Positions 8,578-18,232 of a stretch of 64,000 nt of DNA are shown here, one piece after another. Made by a program: the position numbers and the translations under genes. A model generated the notes under the pieces. That model was not told the origin of the DNA, made no database searches, and saw only the letters and a program-made list of their open reading frames with translations. Each line of letters opens with the position of its first letter. Position 1 is the stretch's first letter. Location: assembly GCA_030148005.1 (NCBI GenBank), contig JASBUI010000019.1, forward strand, positions 124,001-188,000, written 5' to 3'. This stretch comes from Paracoccaceae bacterium (GTDB taxonomy: Bacteria; Pseudomonadota; Alphaproteobacteria; Rhodobacterales; Rhodobacteraceae).

Positions 8578-8588
8578 AAAAGAAGTGT

Positions 8589-8610
8589 CAGGGCAGCGCC
8601 AGCTGCCCTG
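8589..8610. terminator. Bidirectional terminator between ilvN and glycosyltransferase
   Basis: A perfect 9-bp stem CAGGGCAGC/GCTGCCCTG with loop GCCA lies between the converging ilvN stop and the glycosyltransferase stop. On the reverse strand it is followed by ACACTTCTTTTT; on the forward strand by CCCTTT. It can end both transcripts. Confidence 0.65.
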
Positions 8611-8619
8611 CCCTTTGGA

Positions 8620-10029
8620 TCAATCCGCGCAAGCGCCGCCCAGATACCCCTGAACCGGGAAGACACGATAGCGGACCAATGTGGCGCGGCCTGACCGGCG
8701 CTCAATCGTCTCTTCGGTACCTACTTTCGCAAATGGCGCATCAACGTCGCCGGCCTTTTCGGTGATCATCAACGCGGGCTGATCGCAGAAATTGCGCGGC
8801 AGCGGCGCGCGAAAAAGATAGCGCTTGGGCGCGGCGATGTCCCTGACCTGCAGATCCGGCAGGTACCACCACAAGATTGCGGCCTTGCCATAGTCATCCG
8901 TTGCAATCCAAGTCGCGCCCGCCGCTTTCGCCGCGGCCTCAATCTCGGGCCTCGCCGCTTCCCAGCCTCGCGTCTGGTTGAACGGGTTGTTGGCCCGCAC
9001 CAAGGGGGTTCCAGGCCAGAAGCCCAGTGTCAGGATCAGCGCCGAGGTACCAAGGCCAAGCCCCGCAGCAAGGCGCCAGAAACGCGCGCCCTGCCCGGCC
9101 GCCCAGATGCCGGCAAGGACGGCCAGCGCGGGAAAGATCGGCACAAGCCAGTTTGCCTGAACCTGCGAATGCAGGCTGTGCCAGATCATGTAAAGCGGCA
9201 GCGGCGCGTTCAGCCAAAGAAGCAGCCCGCGCCAAGGCGCTGCGGCCACGCCTATCCCGCGGATGGCGGCCCAGAAGATCAAGGGCGTGATCAGGATCGG
9301 CGTAACGATCAGATACTCGGCCAGATAGCCGGGCGTAAAGCCACCTTCGGCAACGCGGCCAAACTGGCGCTCAAGCCCGACAAGATCGTTGACAATGTTC
9401 CACCAGACAAGCGGCGCTATCATCACAAGCGCCAGCGCCGCGCCAATCCAGGGCCCCGGGCGGGTCAGCCAGACGCGCCCTGTTGGCGTAAACGCAAGCC
9501 AGCCGACAATGCCTACGCCCCAGAAGATATTGGTAAACTTCGACTGTATCCCAAGCCCCGCTGCGATCCCTGCAAGCGCCCACCAGCGCAAGGGCCTGCC
9601 CGAAGAGGCCGCCTCGACCACGGCCCAGCTTGCCAGCGTCCAGAAGACCAGCGATGGCGCATCGGGCGTGGCCGTAAAGCCAAGGACAAGAACCAGAACG
9701 GTCGCGTTGTAAAAGACGGCGGCAAGGGCGGCGGCGCGCCTGTCCTGTCCCGAGGCCAGAAAGCCCATGCGCCAAACCGCTGCGGTCGAAGCTGCCGTTG
9801 CCAAAAGAGGTATCAGGCGCACGCCAAGGCGGTTCTGACCCATCAACCATTCGCCCGATGCGATCCACCACGCAATCATCGGTGGATGATCGTAATATCC
9901 CCATGCGGGCGATGTGGCCCAAAGGGCGTAGTACGCTTCATCCTGGATAAGCGGAAGGGCCAGGGCCAGGGCAAGGTGAAGGGCCAGAAAAACGGTGATC
10001 GTCAGGTCTAGCCGGGGGATGCGGTTCAC
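8620..10029 (-). CDS. Glycosyltransferase family 39 (ArnT/PMT-like) membrane protein
   Basis: A 469-residue polytopic protein. The N-terminal loop after the first helix has the GT39 acidic signature QDEAYYALWATSPAWGYYDH, followed by about ten hydrophobic helices and a soluble C-terminal domain. Family members transfer a sugar from a polyprenyl-phosphate donor to lipid A or protein on the periplasmic side. The start is taken at GTG 10029 (ACAGGAG about 10 bases upstream) rather than the track's upstream start, which adds a non-hydrophobic 27-residue extension. A divergent neighbour encodes a polyprenyl-phosphate glycosyltransferase, which would make the lipid-linked donor. Acceptor and sugar are unknown. 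Confidence 0.85.
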   Translation of the reverse strand: MNRIPRLDLTITVFLALHLALALALPLIQDEAYYALWATSPAWGYYDHPPMIAWWIASGEWLMGQNRLGVRLIPLLATAASTAAVWRMGFLASGQDRRAAALAAVFYNATVLVLVLGFTATPDAPSLVFWTLASWAVVEAASSGRPLRWWALAGIAAGLGIQSKFTNIFWGVGIVGWLAFTPTGRVWLTRPGPWIGAALALVMIAPLVWWNIVNDLVGLERQFGRVAEGGFTPGYLAEYLIVTPILITPLIFWAAIRGIGVAAAPWRGLLLWLNAPLPLYMIWHSLHSQVQANWLVPIFPALAVLAGIWAAGQGARFWRLAAGLGLGTSALILTLGFWPGTPLVRANNPFNQTRGWEAARPEIEAAAKAAGATWIATDDYGKAAILWWYLPDLQVRDIAAPKRYLFRAPLPRNFCDQPALMITEKAGDVDAPFAKVGTEETIERRSGRATLVRYRVFPVQGYLGGACAD

Positions 10030-10168
10030 GGGCCAAAGGCTCCTGTCGTTTCGGCAAAGCTTTGCTGCCCTATAACTTGTTGCGGCAGGCGGGGGCAAAC
10101 GGCTTGTCATTTCCGCCGGGCTGGTGCTTTAAGCGGGGCGAATTTGCCATTGAGCCAAAGGCGCAACG

Positions 10169-11272
10169 ATGACCTCGACATTTCTTCCGCAACTAACCGT
10201 CGTTGTGCCGACCTACAACGAAAAGGGCAATGTGCGCCCCATGGTCGAGCTTTTGGGCAAAACGCTGGATGGCCTTAACTGGGAGGTCGTCTTTGTCGAT
10301 GACGACAGCCCCGACGGCACCGCGCGCGAAGTGCGGGCTGTGGCGCGCGAAAACCCGCGTGTGCGCGTCTTGCACCGGATCGGGCGGCGGGGCCTTTCGG
10401 GGGCCTGCATCGAAGGCGCGCTTTCTTCGGTCGCCCCTGTGATCGCGGTCATCGACGCCGACCTTCAACATGATGAGACGCTGCTGGCAGGCATGTTTCG
10501 CGCGCTCGAAGACGACCCCGAACTTGATCTTGTGATCGGCTCACGCAATGTCGAGGATGGATCGGCTGGTTCGGGTCTGACGGCGATGCGCAAATGGGGC
10601 TCGGACCGGGCCAACGGCCTTGCCCGAAAGATGCTGAAGATCACCGCCTCTGACCCGATGAGCGGGTTTTTCATGATCCGGCGCACGGCCTTTAATCAGG
10701 TCGCGCTGGATCTGCAAAAGCAGGGCTTTAAGATTTTGGCCGACATGCTTTCGGCGTCCCGCGGGCGTTGGAAGATCAAGGAACTTCCCTATACCTTCCG
10801 CGAACGCCACAGCGGCGACAGCAAGATGGACGGCACCACGACGCTGGAATTTCTGGGATTGCTGATCTCGCGCCTGACGGGGGGGCTGTTGCCCATTCGC
10901 TTCGTGCTGTTCCTTATGGTCGGCATGTCGGGCGTTGTGGTTCAGCTGGCTGTGGTGCGCCTTGCGCTGGCAGCGCCCGGGGTGACCTTTTTCTGGGCCC
11001 AGATCGCCGGGGTCTTTGTGGCCATGACGTCGAACTTCATTTTGAACAACCGCCTGACCTACCGCGACCGCACCCTCAAGGGGCGCGAGTTTCTGCGCGG
11101 GCTTTTGTCGTTCTATGCGGTGTGCTCGCTTGGCGCGATTGCCAACGTTGGCGCGGCCGAAGCCGTGTTCCGGGTCTTGCCCAACTGGGCAATGGCAAGC
11201 TTTGTCGGCGCGGTCATGGGCGCCTTGTGGAATTTCTGGGCCAGTTTGCTGGTCACGTGGCGCGCAAGGTAG
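10169..11272 (+). CDS. Dolichol-phosphate-mannose-synthase-like GT2 with C-terminal GtrA membrane domain
   Basis: A 367-residue fusion. The N-terminal 235 residues are a GT-A glycosyltransferase of the DPM1 type (VVVPTYNEKGN, VVFVDDDSPDGT, DADLQHDE and the ERHSGDSKM segment). The C-terminal 120 residues carry four hydrophobic helices with the GtrA hallmark FWAQIAGVFVAMTSNFILNN. It should transfer a sugar from a nucleotide donor to polyprenyl phosphate and anchor or flip the product. The divergent GT39 gene could use the lipid-linked sugar. The sugar identity is not readable from the sequence. Confidence 0.92.
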   Translation: MTSTFLPQLTVVVPTYNEKGNVRPMVELLGKTLDGLNWEVVFVDDDSPDGTAREVRAVARENPRVRVLHRIGRRGLSGACIEGALSSVAPVIAVIDADLQHDETLLAGMFRALEDDPELDLVIGSRNVEDGSAGSGLTAMRKWGSDRANGLARKMLKITASDPMSGFFMIRRTAFNQVALDLQKQGFKILADMLSASRGRWKIKELPYTFRERHSGDSKMDGTTTLEFLGLLISRLTGGLLPIRFVLFLMVGMSGVVVQLAVVRLALAAPGVTFFWAQIAGVFVAMTSNFILNNRLTYRDRTLKGREFLRGLLSFYAVCSLGAIANVGAAEAVFRVLPNWAMASFVGAVMGALWNFWASLLVTWRAR

Positions 11273-11307
11273 CGTTGCCGCCCTTCGTGTCTCCCTTGCA
11301 ATAAAAG

Positions 11308-11339
11308 GACGCAGGGCGGCGTGGGTTCCGCCCTGCGTC
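11308..11339. terminator. Bidirectional terminator between GT2 and EF-hand genes
   Basis: A perfect 12-bp stem GACGCAGGGCGG/CCGCCCTGCGTC with an 8-base loop sits between two converging genes. On the reverse strand it is followed by CTTTTATT, so it most clearly ends the EF-hand transcript; the forward tail is only weakly T-rich. Confidence 0.65.
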
Positions 11340-11412
11340 TTCAGCACTTTCTCGGGGGCATGCACAGCCGGGGAAGCTGACCGGAAAGCACTGGTTCCTT
11401 AGCCTTGAAAGG

Positions 11413-11670
11413 TCAGCCAGCCATATCCGGCAGAACACCCGCTTCGATCGCGGCGGTCAGTTCAGCCTCGTTCAACATGCCATCGCCATTGACGTCCACG
11501 GCGTTGAATGTCGTCTCCCCAAGGTCGGGATAGGCGACCAGCATTTCGGCGAAGGAATACATCCCGTCACCATCGGTATCGATCTTGGTCATATCAGTGG
11601 CTGCATTTACTGAGAATGCGATCATCGAAAGCCCGGCGAGTGCCAGAAGCACCATTGCAAAACGTGCCAT
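11413..11670 (-). CDS. Small secreted EF-hand calcium-binding protein
   Basis: An 85-residue protein with an N-terminal signal peptide (hydrophobic residues 5-20, likely cleavage after VNA or NAA) and two canonical EF-hand loops, DTDGDGMYSFAE at 31-42 and DVNGDGMLNEAE at 59-70. Both keep Asp at positions 1, 3 (or Asn) and 5, Gly at 6 and Glu at 12, so both should bind calcium. AAGGAG lies upstream of ATG 11670. It is probably periplasmic. It is divergent from the sigma factor gene; no functional link is evident beyond that. Confidence 0.82.
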   Translation of the reverse strand: MARFAMVLLALAGLSMIAFSVNAATDMTKIDTDGDGMYSFAEMLVAYPDLGETTFNAVDVNGDGMLNEAELTAAIEAGVLPDMAG

Positions 11671-11915
11671 AGTCAGAACTCCTTTTTGAGGTTCGAAAGG
11701 TCAGGTTTCGTCCTGGCCTTACTTACCAAGAGCGTTTTTCGCACCGTCTATTCCGCGCCTTTCGCGCGCTGCGCGCCGCGCCGCCTATCGCTGCGCGCCG
11801 CTTTCGCCGTTCCTTGCCGAAAAAGCGCGGCGCCCCGCCGATGGCGGATTTCCCCGGCCTTGGCAGGTCCAATTGCGGTGGCATGATCGGTGCATAACAA
11901 GTTGAGAGATTTATC

Positions 11916-12395
11916 ATGCACAATGTGAACACCGGCGAAATTGTCGCCCTCTACAGCCCCTTGCGCCGAGCGGCGCGCGCACTGGCCCCCGGACGGGCCG
12001 ATGATCTGGTTCAGGAAACCTTGCTGGCCATGCTGCGGCGGCTTGATAGCGGCGGCGAGATTACCAACTTGCGGGCCTATGCGCGCACAACGCTGCGAAA
12101 CCTTGCCCGCAGGTCACCGCAGATTACATCGGGCGAAGATCCGGACGCGCAGGCGGCGCCGCCCTCGGGGCATTTTGCGCTGACGCAGGTTCTAAGCGTT
12201 CTGCGAAAGCTGCCCGCAGAGCAAAGCGAGCTGCTTGTGGCCTGCCTGCGCGGGCTTTCCTACGCGGAGATGGCGCAGTCACTGGGCCTTCCGCGCGGTA
12301 CGGTCATGTCGCGTCTGTCGCGGGCCCGCAAGGCGCTAAGACAATCCATGGGCCTGCGCCAGAACGAGTGCATCAACGCTCTTTTAGAGCAATAG
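11916..12395 (+). CDS. ECF-type RNA polymerase sigma factor
   Basis: A 159-residue sigma-70 family protein with only regions 2 and 4. Region 2 is short (YSPLRRAARALAPGRADDLV, then QETLLAMLRRL); region 4 has the helix-turn-helix GLSYAEMAQSLGLPRGTVMS followed by RLSRARKALRQSM. Its size fits extracytoplasmic-function sigma factors. No anti-sigma gene is adjacent: upstream is the divergent EF-hand gene and downstream the Rieske oxygenase 115 bases away. Its regulon cannot be predicted here; autoregulation through the 245-base divergent region is possible. Confidence 0.87.
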   Translation: MHNVNTGEIVALYSPLRRAARALAPGRADDLVQETLLAMLRRLDSGGEITNLRAYARTTLRNLARRSPQITSGEDPDAQAAPPSGHFALTQVLSVLRKLPAEQSELLVACLRGLSYAEMAQSLGLPRGTVMSRLSRARKALRQSMGLRQNECINALLEQ

Positions 12396-12510
12396 GGCCT
12401 GCGGATGTCGCCGCGATACCAAGGCTCGTCGCGGATTGACGGCAGATCGGCCCCTTGGGTGGCATTAGATGGGGCAATAGCACATCTTTTGCCACTCTCG
12501 GAGCAACGCC

Positions 12511-13668
12511 ATGGCCAGAGACCTGCCAATGACCGACCTTGCCGCCGTTCGCCAGCCCCTTGACCGGGCGCAGGGGCTTCCCAATGCGCATTACGTGGAT
12601 GAAAAGGTCTTTGCAGAAGAGAAAGAGGCGCTTTTGTTCTCGGCTTGGTCAGGGCTTGCGGTCGGCGCGGATGTACCAGAGCCGGGCGATGCAAAACCGG
12701 TCACCTTCCTTGACGTCCCCTTGCTTTTGCTGCGCGATCGCGCCGGGGCGGTCCGGGTGTTTCAGAACATCTGTCGCCACCGGGGCATGATACTGGTTGA
12801 AAAGGCGCGCAAGATCGAAGGGGCCATTCGCTGCCCCTATCACAGCTGGTGCTATTCGACCGAAGGCAAGTTGGTATCAACACCTCATGTCGGCGGCCCC
12901 GGCCAGAACCTGCATCCCGGCATTGATCGCCAAACTCTGGGCCTTATCGAGGTGCGCAGCCACATCTGGCGCGATGTCGTCTTTGTTAACCTTTCGGGCG
13001 ATGCGCCCCCCTTCGAAGAGGTTCACAAGGACCTTCTGGATCGCTGGGCAGAGTTTGATCAACCGATTTTCCATGGCGGCGAAGACAGCCGGTTTGAGCT
13101 GTCGCTGAAGACAAACTGGAAACTTGCGGTCGAGAATTACTGCGAAAGCTATCACCTTCCATGGGTTCACCCCGGCCTAAACAGCTATTCAAGGCTGGAA
13201 GACCACTACCATATCGAGGCGCCGGGCCGGTTCTCTGGGCAGGGCACGCTGGTCTATCGTCAGCTTACGGGCGATGCGGGCGAAACCTTTCCCGATTTTG
13301 GCGGCCTGTCAGACAAGTGGGACGAGGGGGCCGAATATGTCTCACTCTTTCCCAACGTGCTTTTGGCAGCGCAGCGCGATCACTGCTATGCAATCCTTTT
13401 GGAGCCGCGCGGCGTGGATGAAACGGTCGAGCATGTGCACATCTACTATGCCAACCCAAAGACCGACGACAAGCTGCGCCAAGAGAACACCGCCCTTTGG
13501 AAAGGTGTCTTCATCGAGGATATCGGGGTTGTCGAAGGCATGCAGCGTGGCCGCCATGCGCCCGCCTTCGATGGCGGAAGGTTTTCACCCGCCATGGACG
13601 GGCCGACGCATATCTTTCACGATTGGGTCGCCGCGCGGATCGAGGCACATCGCGCGCAGCAAGGATGA
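12511..13668 (+). CDS. Rieske non-heme iron oxygenase alpha subunit (quaternary-amine-like subgroup)
   Basis: A 385-residue oxygenase. The Rieske [2Fe-2S] motif is C88-R-H90 ... C108-P-Y-H111. The catalytic domain has ENYCESYHLPWVHP, giving iron ligands His215 and His220. The residue that bridges electron transfer is Glu212, where aromatic-ring hydroxylases have Asp. Glu at this position is a feature of carnitine, glycine betaine and stachydrine oxygenases, so an alkylammonium substrate is suggested rather than an aromatic ring. GGAGCAACGCC supports ATG 12511. The stop overlaps the next gene by ATGA. No reductase gene is adjacent, so an unlinked partner must supply electrons. Confidence 0.88.
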   Translation: MARDLPMTDLAAVRQPLDRAQGLPNAHYVDEKVFAEEKEALLFSAWSGLAVGADVPEPGDAKPVTFLDVPLLLLRDRAGAVRVFQNICRHRGMILVEKARKIEGAIRCPYHSWCYSTEGKLVSTPHVGGPGQNLHPGIDRQTLGLIEVRSHIWRDVVFVNLSGDAPPFEEVHKDLLDRWAEFDQPIFHGGEDSRFELSLKTNWKLAVENYCESYHLPWVHPGLNSYSRLEDHYHIEAPGRFSGQGTLVYRQLTGDAGETFPDFGGLSDKWDEGAEYVSLFPNVLLAAQRDHCYAILLEPRGVDETVEHVHIYYANPKTDDKLRQENTALWKGVFIEDIGVVEGMQRGRHAPAFDGGRFSPAMDGPTHIFHDWVAARIEAHRAQQG

Positions 13669-13883
13669 CCGACCGCGCACTGAACGCCGAGCTTTTGGCG
13701 GCGCATGCCCGCAGCGACGGACGCGCACTTGCCGAGCTATATCAAAGGGCTGCCGCGCAAAGCGAAAGTGAGGACGCGCGCGGTTTCTTTCTTGTGCACG
13801 CCTATGTCTTTGCGCTGGAAACCGGCCATCCGGATCAGGGGCGCATCCGCGATCAGCTTTGGCGCATGAACCGAGAGCTTTGA
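13665..13883 (+). CDS. Conserved-looking 72-residue protein coupled to Rieske oxygenase
   Basis: A short frame starting at ATG 13665, which overlaps the oxygenase stop by ATGA. It encodes 72 residues, hydrophilic at the start and apparently helical (LNAELLAAHARSDGRALAEL), with several alanines and aromatic residues (FFLVHAYVFAL) in the middle. The tight overlap and the terminator-like repeat right after its stop argue that it is a real gene and the last of the operon. I do not recognise the family; a helical-repeat-like accessory protein is possible. The ORF track shows it only as the end of a longer out-of-context frame. Confidence 0.7.
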   Translation: MTDRALNAELLAAHARSDGRALAELYQRAAAQSESEDARGFFLVHAYVFALETGHPDQGRIRDQLWRMNREL

Positions 13884-13905
13884 TCCGCCTCCGGCGGGGA
13901 TATTT
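13883..13905 (+). terminator. Terminator-like GCCTCCGGCGGGGATATTT element
   Basis: CCGCC-TCC-GGCGG followed by GGATATTTGG begins at the stop codon of the 72-residue gene. From memory, this sequence recurs after genes across Rhodobacterales genomes. I see one copy in this window. The stem is short, so termination strength is uncertain. Confidence 0.5.
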
Positions 13906-14012
13906 GGGCCACAAAGAAGTTGCAGGGCATGCGCCAGAGTTGCGCGCCAATGAGAAAAAGGCGTGCGCACCGCATGGTGCGCTCAATTGGATCACGCCGG
14001 TTTGCGGGAAAG

Positions 14013-14036
14013 AAAAAGGGGGGCCACCGGCCCCCC
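14013..14036 (-). terminator. nrdJ terminator
   Basis: On the reverse strand, GGGGGGCC-GGT-GGCCCCCC is followed by TTTTTC, about 110 bases after the nrdJ stop. The 8-bp GC stem and T-run make a standard intrinsic terminator for nrdJ. Confidence 0.75.
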
Positions 14037-14147
14037 GTAAGTTTCGCTGATCAGGCTCATCATTGGTACCGCCCGGTTTATGCCTGCGGCCTGATCCGCG
14101 TCAGGGGCGAGCGCACCCGCCCCGGATTCGTATTTCGTGTCAGCGGT

Positions 14148-17100
14148 TTAGGAGCAGCCGCTGGTTCCCCCGCATGTGTTGCACTTCATGCAGGTTCCAT
14201 TTCGTACCAGCGTGTAGTTGCCACATTCGCCGCAAGGATCGCCTTCGTACCCTTGCATCTTGGCCTTGCTACGCGCATCCATTGCGACCGTTCCGCTGGA
14301 TACCGCCGTGCTTGACGTTGCAGTTGTTTCGGGCACCAGCGTCTGAAGGGCCGCCATCGGGTCTGTCGATGTATCAAGGGCAACCGCCCCTGCCCCGCCT
14401 TGCAGCACGACAAGTTCCTGCGGAACGCGTTTGCGCAGGTAGCCGGTCGAGCTGATCTGCTTGAGGACCTCCAGCGACTTGCTGGCCGCGCTGTCGGATA
14501 CCTGACCGATGTTGCGCTTGCCTTCCTCGTGGCCGCGACCCAGATCGTCAAAGCTTTCGCCTTCGGGTTTGACGTGGGCCAGATCGGTCCGGTCGAGATA
14601 GCTGACCGCCAGTTCGCGGAAGATATAGTCGAGGATCGAGGTTGCGTTCTTGATGCTGTCGTTGCCCTGCACCATGCCTGCCGGTTCGAACCGGGTGAAG
14701 GTGAAGGCCTCAACGAACTCTTCCAGAGGCACGCCATATTGCAGGCCGACCGACACGGCGATGGCGAAGTTGTTCATCATCGCCCGGAACCCGGCGCCCT
14801 CTTTATGCATGTCGATAAAGATTTCACCCAGTGCGCCGTCTTCGTATTCGCCCGTGCGAAGATAGACCTTATGGCCGCCGACGATCGCTTTCTGGGTATA
14901 ACCCTTGCGACGCTCGGGCAGCTTTTCGCGGTGTGACTTGATGATCTCTTTGATGATCACTTTTTCCACGATCTTTTCGGCCAGAACGGTCGCTTTTTCA
15001 TGCGTCGAGCCGCTTTCAAGTGTCTCTGCGGCCTCATCATCGTCTTCTACAAGGGCGGCGGCCAAAGGCTGGCTCAGCTTTGATCCGTCGCGGTAGAGGG
15101 CATTGGCCTTGACGCCCAGCGACCAGCTAAGCTCATAAGCGGCCTGGCAGTCTTCGATCGTTGCGTCATTGGGCATGTTGATCGTCTTTGAGATCGCGCC
15201 CGAGATGAAGGACTGTGCTGCGGCCATCATGTAGATGTGGCTGTCAACGCTCAGGAAACGCTTGCCTTTCTTGCCGCAGGGATTTGCACAATCAAAGATG
15301 CTGTAGTGCTTTTCCTGCAGGTGCGGCGCACCTTCCAATGTCATGGTGCCGCAAACGTGGTCGTTAGTGGCGTCAATCTCTGCGCGGCTGAAACCCAGCG
15401 AGCGCAGAAGGTCGAACGTGGGATCGTTCAGCTTTTCGGCCGGGATACCCAGTGTCTTGGTGCAGAACTCTTCGCCCAGCGTCCACTGGTTAAACACGAA
15501 ACGGATGTCAAAGGCGCTGGGAAGCGCGGTTTCGATCTTGTCGATCTCGGCCTGCCCGAACCCGTGACCTACCAAAGAGGTGTGGTTGATCCCGGGCGCA
15601 TTGCCCAGCGTTCCATGGCCGACAGCGAAGGAGACAATCTCTTCAATTTGGGCGGGAGAATACCCAAGCGTCTCCAACGCCGCCGGGACGGAGCGGTTGA
15701 TGATCTTGAAATAACCGCCTCCGGCCAGCTTCTTGAACTTCACCAAGGCAAAGTCCGGTTCAATCCCGGTCGTGTCACAGTCCATGACCAGGCCAATTGT
15801 GCCGGTCGGAGCGATCACGGTGGATTGCGCGTTGCGATAGCCGTTCTTCTTGCCGAGCGTCAGCGCTTCGTCCCATGCGGTCTTTGCAAGTTCGATCAGG
15901 CGCTTGTCGGGGCAACTGGAGTGATCCAATGCGACCGGCTTGACGGCCAGATCTTCGTAACCATCGGTTTTGCCATAGGCGGCATTGCGGTGGTTGCGCA
16001 TGACGCGCAGCATGTGCTTGGCGTTCTTCTTGTACTTGGAAAATGGGCCCAACTCGCCCGCGATCTCGGCCGATGTGGCATAGGCGACGCCGGTCATAAT
16101 GGCCGTCAGCGCGCCGCAGATCGCGCGGCCTTCATCGCTGTCATAGCCATAGCCCATGTTCATCAGCAGCCCGCCGATGTTGGCGTAGCCCAGACCAAGG
16201 GTGCGGAAATCGTAGGACAGTTGCGCAATTTCCTTCGACGGGAACTGCGCCATGGTGACCGAAATTTCCAGCGTCAGCGTCCAAAGGCGCGTGGCGTGCA
16301 TATAGTCGTCAGACTGAAACTCGCCATTCTGGTAGAAGGTCAAAAGGTTCATCGACGCCAGGTTACAAGCGGTGTCATCGAGGAACATGTATTCAGAACA
16401 AGGGTTTGAGCCGCGAATTTCACCGTCCGCCGGGCAGGTGTGCCAAGCGTTGACCGTGTCGTGATACTGGATGCCGGGATCGGCACAGGACCAAGCGGCG
16501 TGACCGATCTGTTCCCAAAGCTCGCGGGCGCGGATGGTTTTGGAAACCTTGCCGTCAACGCGGTTGATCAGGTCCCAGTCTTCGTCGTTTTCAACGGCCC
16601 TGAGGAAGGCATCGGTGACCCGGACCGAGTTGTTCGAGTTCTGGCCCGAGACCGAGTTATAGGCTTCACTGTCCCAGTCGGTGTCATATGTCGGGAACTC
16701 GATGCTGTCGTATCCCTGACGGGCATAGTCCAGAACGCGTTTGACATAAGTCTCGGGGATCGAAACTTTCTTGGCCGAGCGGATCGCCGATTTCAGCGTC
16801 TCGTTGACCTTGGGGTCGGTGGCATCTTCGGCCTTGCCGTCCCAAGCCTTGATTGCGGCAAAGATCTTGTTCAGATGCGCTTCGTGCATCTTTGAGCCTG
16901 CGACGATCGAGGCGACCTTCTGCTCTTCGATGACCTTCCAGTTGATGAACTGTTCGATATCGGGGTGATCGGCGTCGCAGATGACCATCTTGGCCGCCCG
17001 GCGCGTTGTGCCGCCCGACTTGATCGCGCCCGCCGCGCGGTCGCCGATCTTTAGAAAGCCCATAAGGCCGCTTGAGCGTCCGCCGCCCGACAGACCTTCG

Positions 17101-17798
17101 CCTGCACCGCGAAGCGAGCTGAAGTTGGTGCCGGTGCCTGATCCGTATTTGAACAGACGCGCCTCACGCGTCCACAGATCCATGATCCCGCCCTCGTTCA
17201 CCAGATCGTCGCTGACGGACTGGATAAAGCAGGCGTGCGGCTGGGGATGCTCATAAGAGGACTTCGATTTCGTCAGCTTGCCTGACTTGTAGTCGACATA
17301 GAAGTGTCCCTGTGCAGGGCCATCAATTCCATATGCCCAGTGCAGACCGGTGTTGAACCACTGAGGAGAGTTCGGCGCGGCGCGCTGGGTGGCCAGCATA
17401 TAGCGCATTTCGTCAAAGTAGGCGCGCGCATCCTCTTCGGTGGAGAAATAGCCGCCCTTCCAGCCCCAATAGGCCCAAGCGCCGGCCAGCCGGTCAAAAA
17501 CCTGCTTTGCCGAATGCTCGCCGCCGCGCTCATCGCTGGCAGGTTCAGAGCGCCACAGAAACTCGGGCACGTCTGCTTCTTTTACCTTCTTGAGCTTGGG
17601 GGCAACGCCAGCCTTGCGGAAATACTTTTGTGCCAGAACATCGGATGCGACCTGGCTCCAGCTTTGAGGCACTTCAAGATCGTCGAGCTTGAACACTACG
17701 GTGCCGTCGGGGTTGCGAATCTCTGAGGATGTCTTGGTAAAGGCGACGTCTGCGTATGCGTCCTGCCCGGCCTTGGTGAATCTACGATCAATCTTCAT
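14148..17798 (-). CDS. nrdJ: Adenosylcobalamin-dependent (class II) ribonucleotide reductase
   Basis: A 1216-residue enzyme that reduces ribonucleotides to deoxyribonucleotides using a thiyl radical made from coenzyme B12. The catalytic NPCSE motif appears in [20 protein letters not shown]; the phosphate-binding stretch is [14 protein letters not shown]. The C-terminus holds the redox/zinc-finger region [19 protein letters not shown] with further Cys pairs, as in long NrdJ proteins of alphaproteobacteria. No class I subunits or NrdR gene are adjacent. An NrdR-box-like palindrome lies about 200 bases upstream. It has its own terminator and appears monocistronic. Confidence 0.96.
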   Translation of the reverse strand: MKIDRRFTKAGQDAYADVAFTKTSSEIRNPDGTVVFKLDDLEVPQSWSQVASDVLAQKYFRKAGVAPKLKKVKEADVPEFLWRSEPASDERGGEHSAKQVFDRLAGAWAYWGWKGGYFSTEEDARAYFDEMRYMLATQRAAPNSPQWFNTGLHWAYGIDGPAQGHFYVDYKSGKLTKSKSSYEHPQPHACFIQSVSDDLVNEGGIMDLWTREARLFKYGSGTGTNFSSLRGAGEGLSGGGRSSGLMGFLKIGDRAAGAIKSGGTTRRAAKMVICDADHPDIEQFINWKVIEEQKVASIVAGSKMHEAHLNKIFAAIKAWDGKAEDATDPKVNETLKSAIRSAKKVSIPETYVKRVLDYARQGYDSIEFPTYDTDWDSEAYNSVSGQNSNNSVRVTDAFLRAVENDEDWDLINRVDGKVSKTIRARELWEQIGHAAWSCADPGIQYHDTVNAWHTCPADGEIRGSNPCSEYMFLDDTACNLASMNLLTFYQNGEFQSDDYMHATRLWTLTLEISVTMAQFPSKEIAQLSYDFRTLGLGYANIGGLLMNMGYGYDSDEGRAICGALTAIMTGVAYATSAEIAGELGPFSKYKKNAKHMLRVMRNHRNAAYGKTDGYEDLAVKPVALDHSSCPDKRLIELAKTAWDEALTLGKKNGYRNAQSTVIAPTGTIGLVMDCDTTGIEPDFALVKFKKLAGGGYFKIINRSVPAALETLGYSPAQIEEIVSFAVGHGTLGNAPGINHTSLVGHGFGQAEIDKIETALPSAFDIRFVFNQWTLGEEFCTKTLGIPAEKLNDPTFDLLRSLGFSRAEIDATNDHVCGTMTLEGAPHLQEKHYSIFDCANPCGKKGKRFLSVDSHIYMMAAAQSFISGAISKTINMPNDATIEDCQAAYELSWSLGVKANALYRDGSKLSQPLAAALVEDDDEAAETLESGSTHEKATVLAEKIVEKVIIKEIIKSHREKLPERRKGYTQKAIVGGHKVYLRTGEYEDGALGEIFIDMHKEGAGFRAMMNNFAIAVSVGLQYGVPLEEFVEAFTFTRFEPAGMVQGNDSIKNATSILDYIFRELAVSYLDRTDLAHVKPEGESFDDLGRGHEEGKRNIGQVSDSAASKSLEVLKQISSTGYLRKRVPQELVVLQGGAGAVALDTSTDPMAALQTLVPETTATSSTAVSSGTVAMDARSKAKMQGYEGDPCGECGNYTLVRNGTCMKCNTCGGTSGCS

Positions 17799-18001
17799 TT
17801 TTCAACTTCTGCCTCGTTGAATGGTCTCTAATTTTGCGAAACGAAACTCTTAAGGCTTCGGGTTCGCGCTTCCAGCACCACCGTTCTTTTAGCGCAGACA
17901 ACAGATAACCCGGCCGGTAAGACGCTTCCCACATCCACCGTCTGGCGCCCTTAAATGCGGCCGCCATAAATTTTGGCTTTTTCCCGTTCCCCGCACCCGA
18001 G

Positions 18002-18017
18002 CCACAATATCTAGTGG
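18002..18017. promoter_or_regulatory. NrdR-box-like operator upstream of nrdJ
   Basis: CCACAATATCTAGTGG matches the core of the known NrdR consensus (CwAtATaTwG) at nine of ten positions and is itself largely palindromic. NrdR is the ATP/dATP-sensing repressor of ribonucleotide reductase genes. Its boxes usually come as pairs about 30 bases apart; a weak second candidate, CCACAACTTG, is centred about 28 bases away at 18033-18042. The position upstream of nrdJ supports the assignment. Confidence 0.6.
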
Positions 18018-18232
18018 CCCATCGGTTGGTTCCCACAACTTGGCGTATCCATGCCTATATGGTCAACGAAAAAATCAACGAATTTGTGACAAGTTTTGCT
18101 TGACCGGGGATTCGATCACAGTGGTCCCAAGCTGACGTTCCGGTAAGGTGGCAAACCTGACCTGAAAAAGCGTTTTGGTTCGGCTGAGTTACTCTGCAAA
18201 GCTGAAGGATTAAGCGAAGGTTAACGCTAAGT

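Noticed and set aside
17788-18036. 82-residue reverse ORF overlapping the nrdJ start
   Set aside because: It begins at GTG without a ribosome site, has unusual Trp/Arg-rich composition, overlaps the nrdJ start codon region and spans a likely operator.
18054-18082. Sigma-70 promoter for nrdJ (TATAGG with TTGATT on the reverse strand)
   Set aside because: The hexamers are only about 13 bases apart, so the spacing is wrong for a standard promoter.
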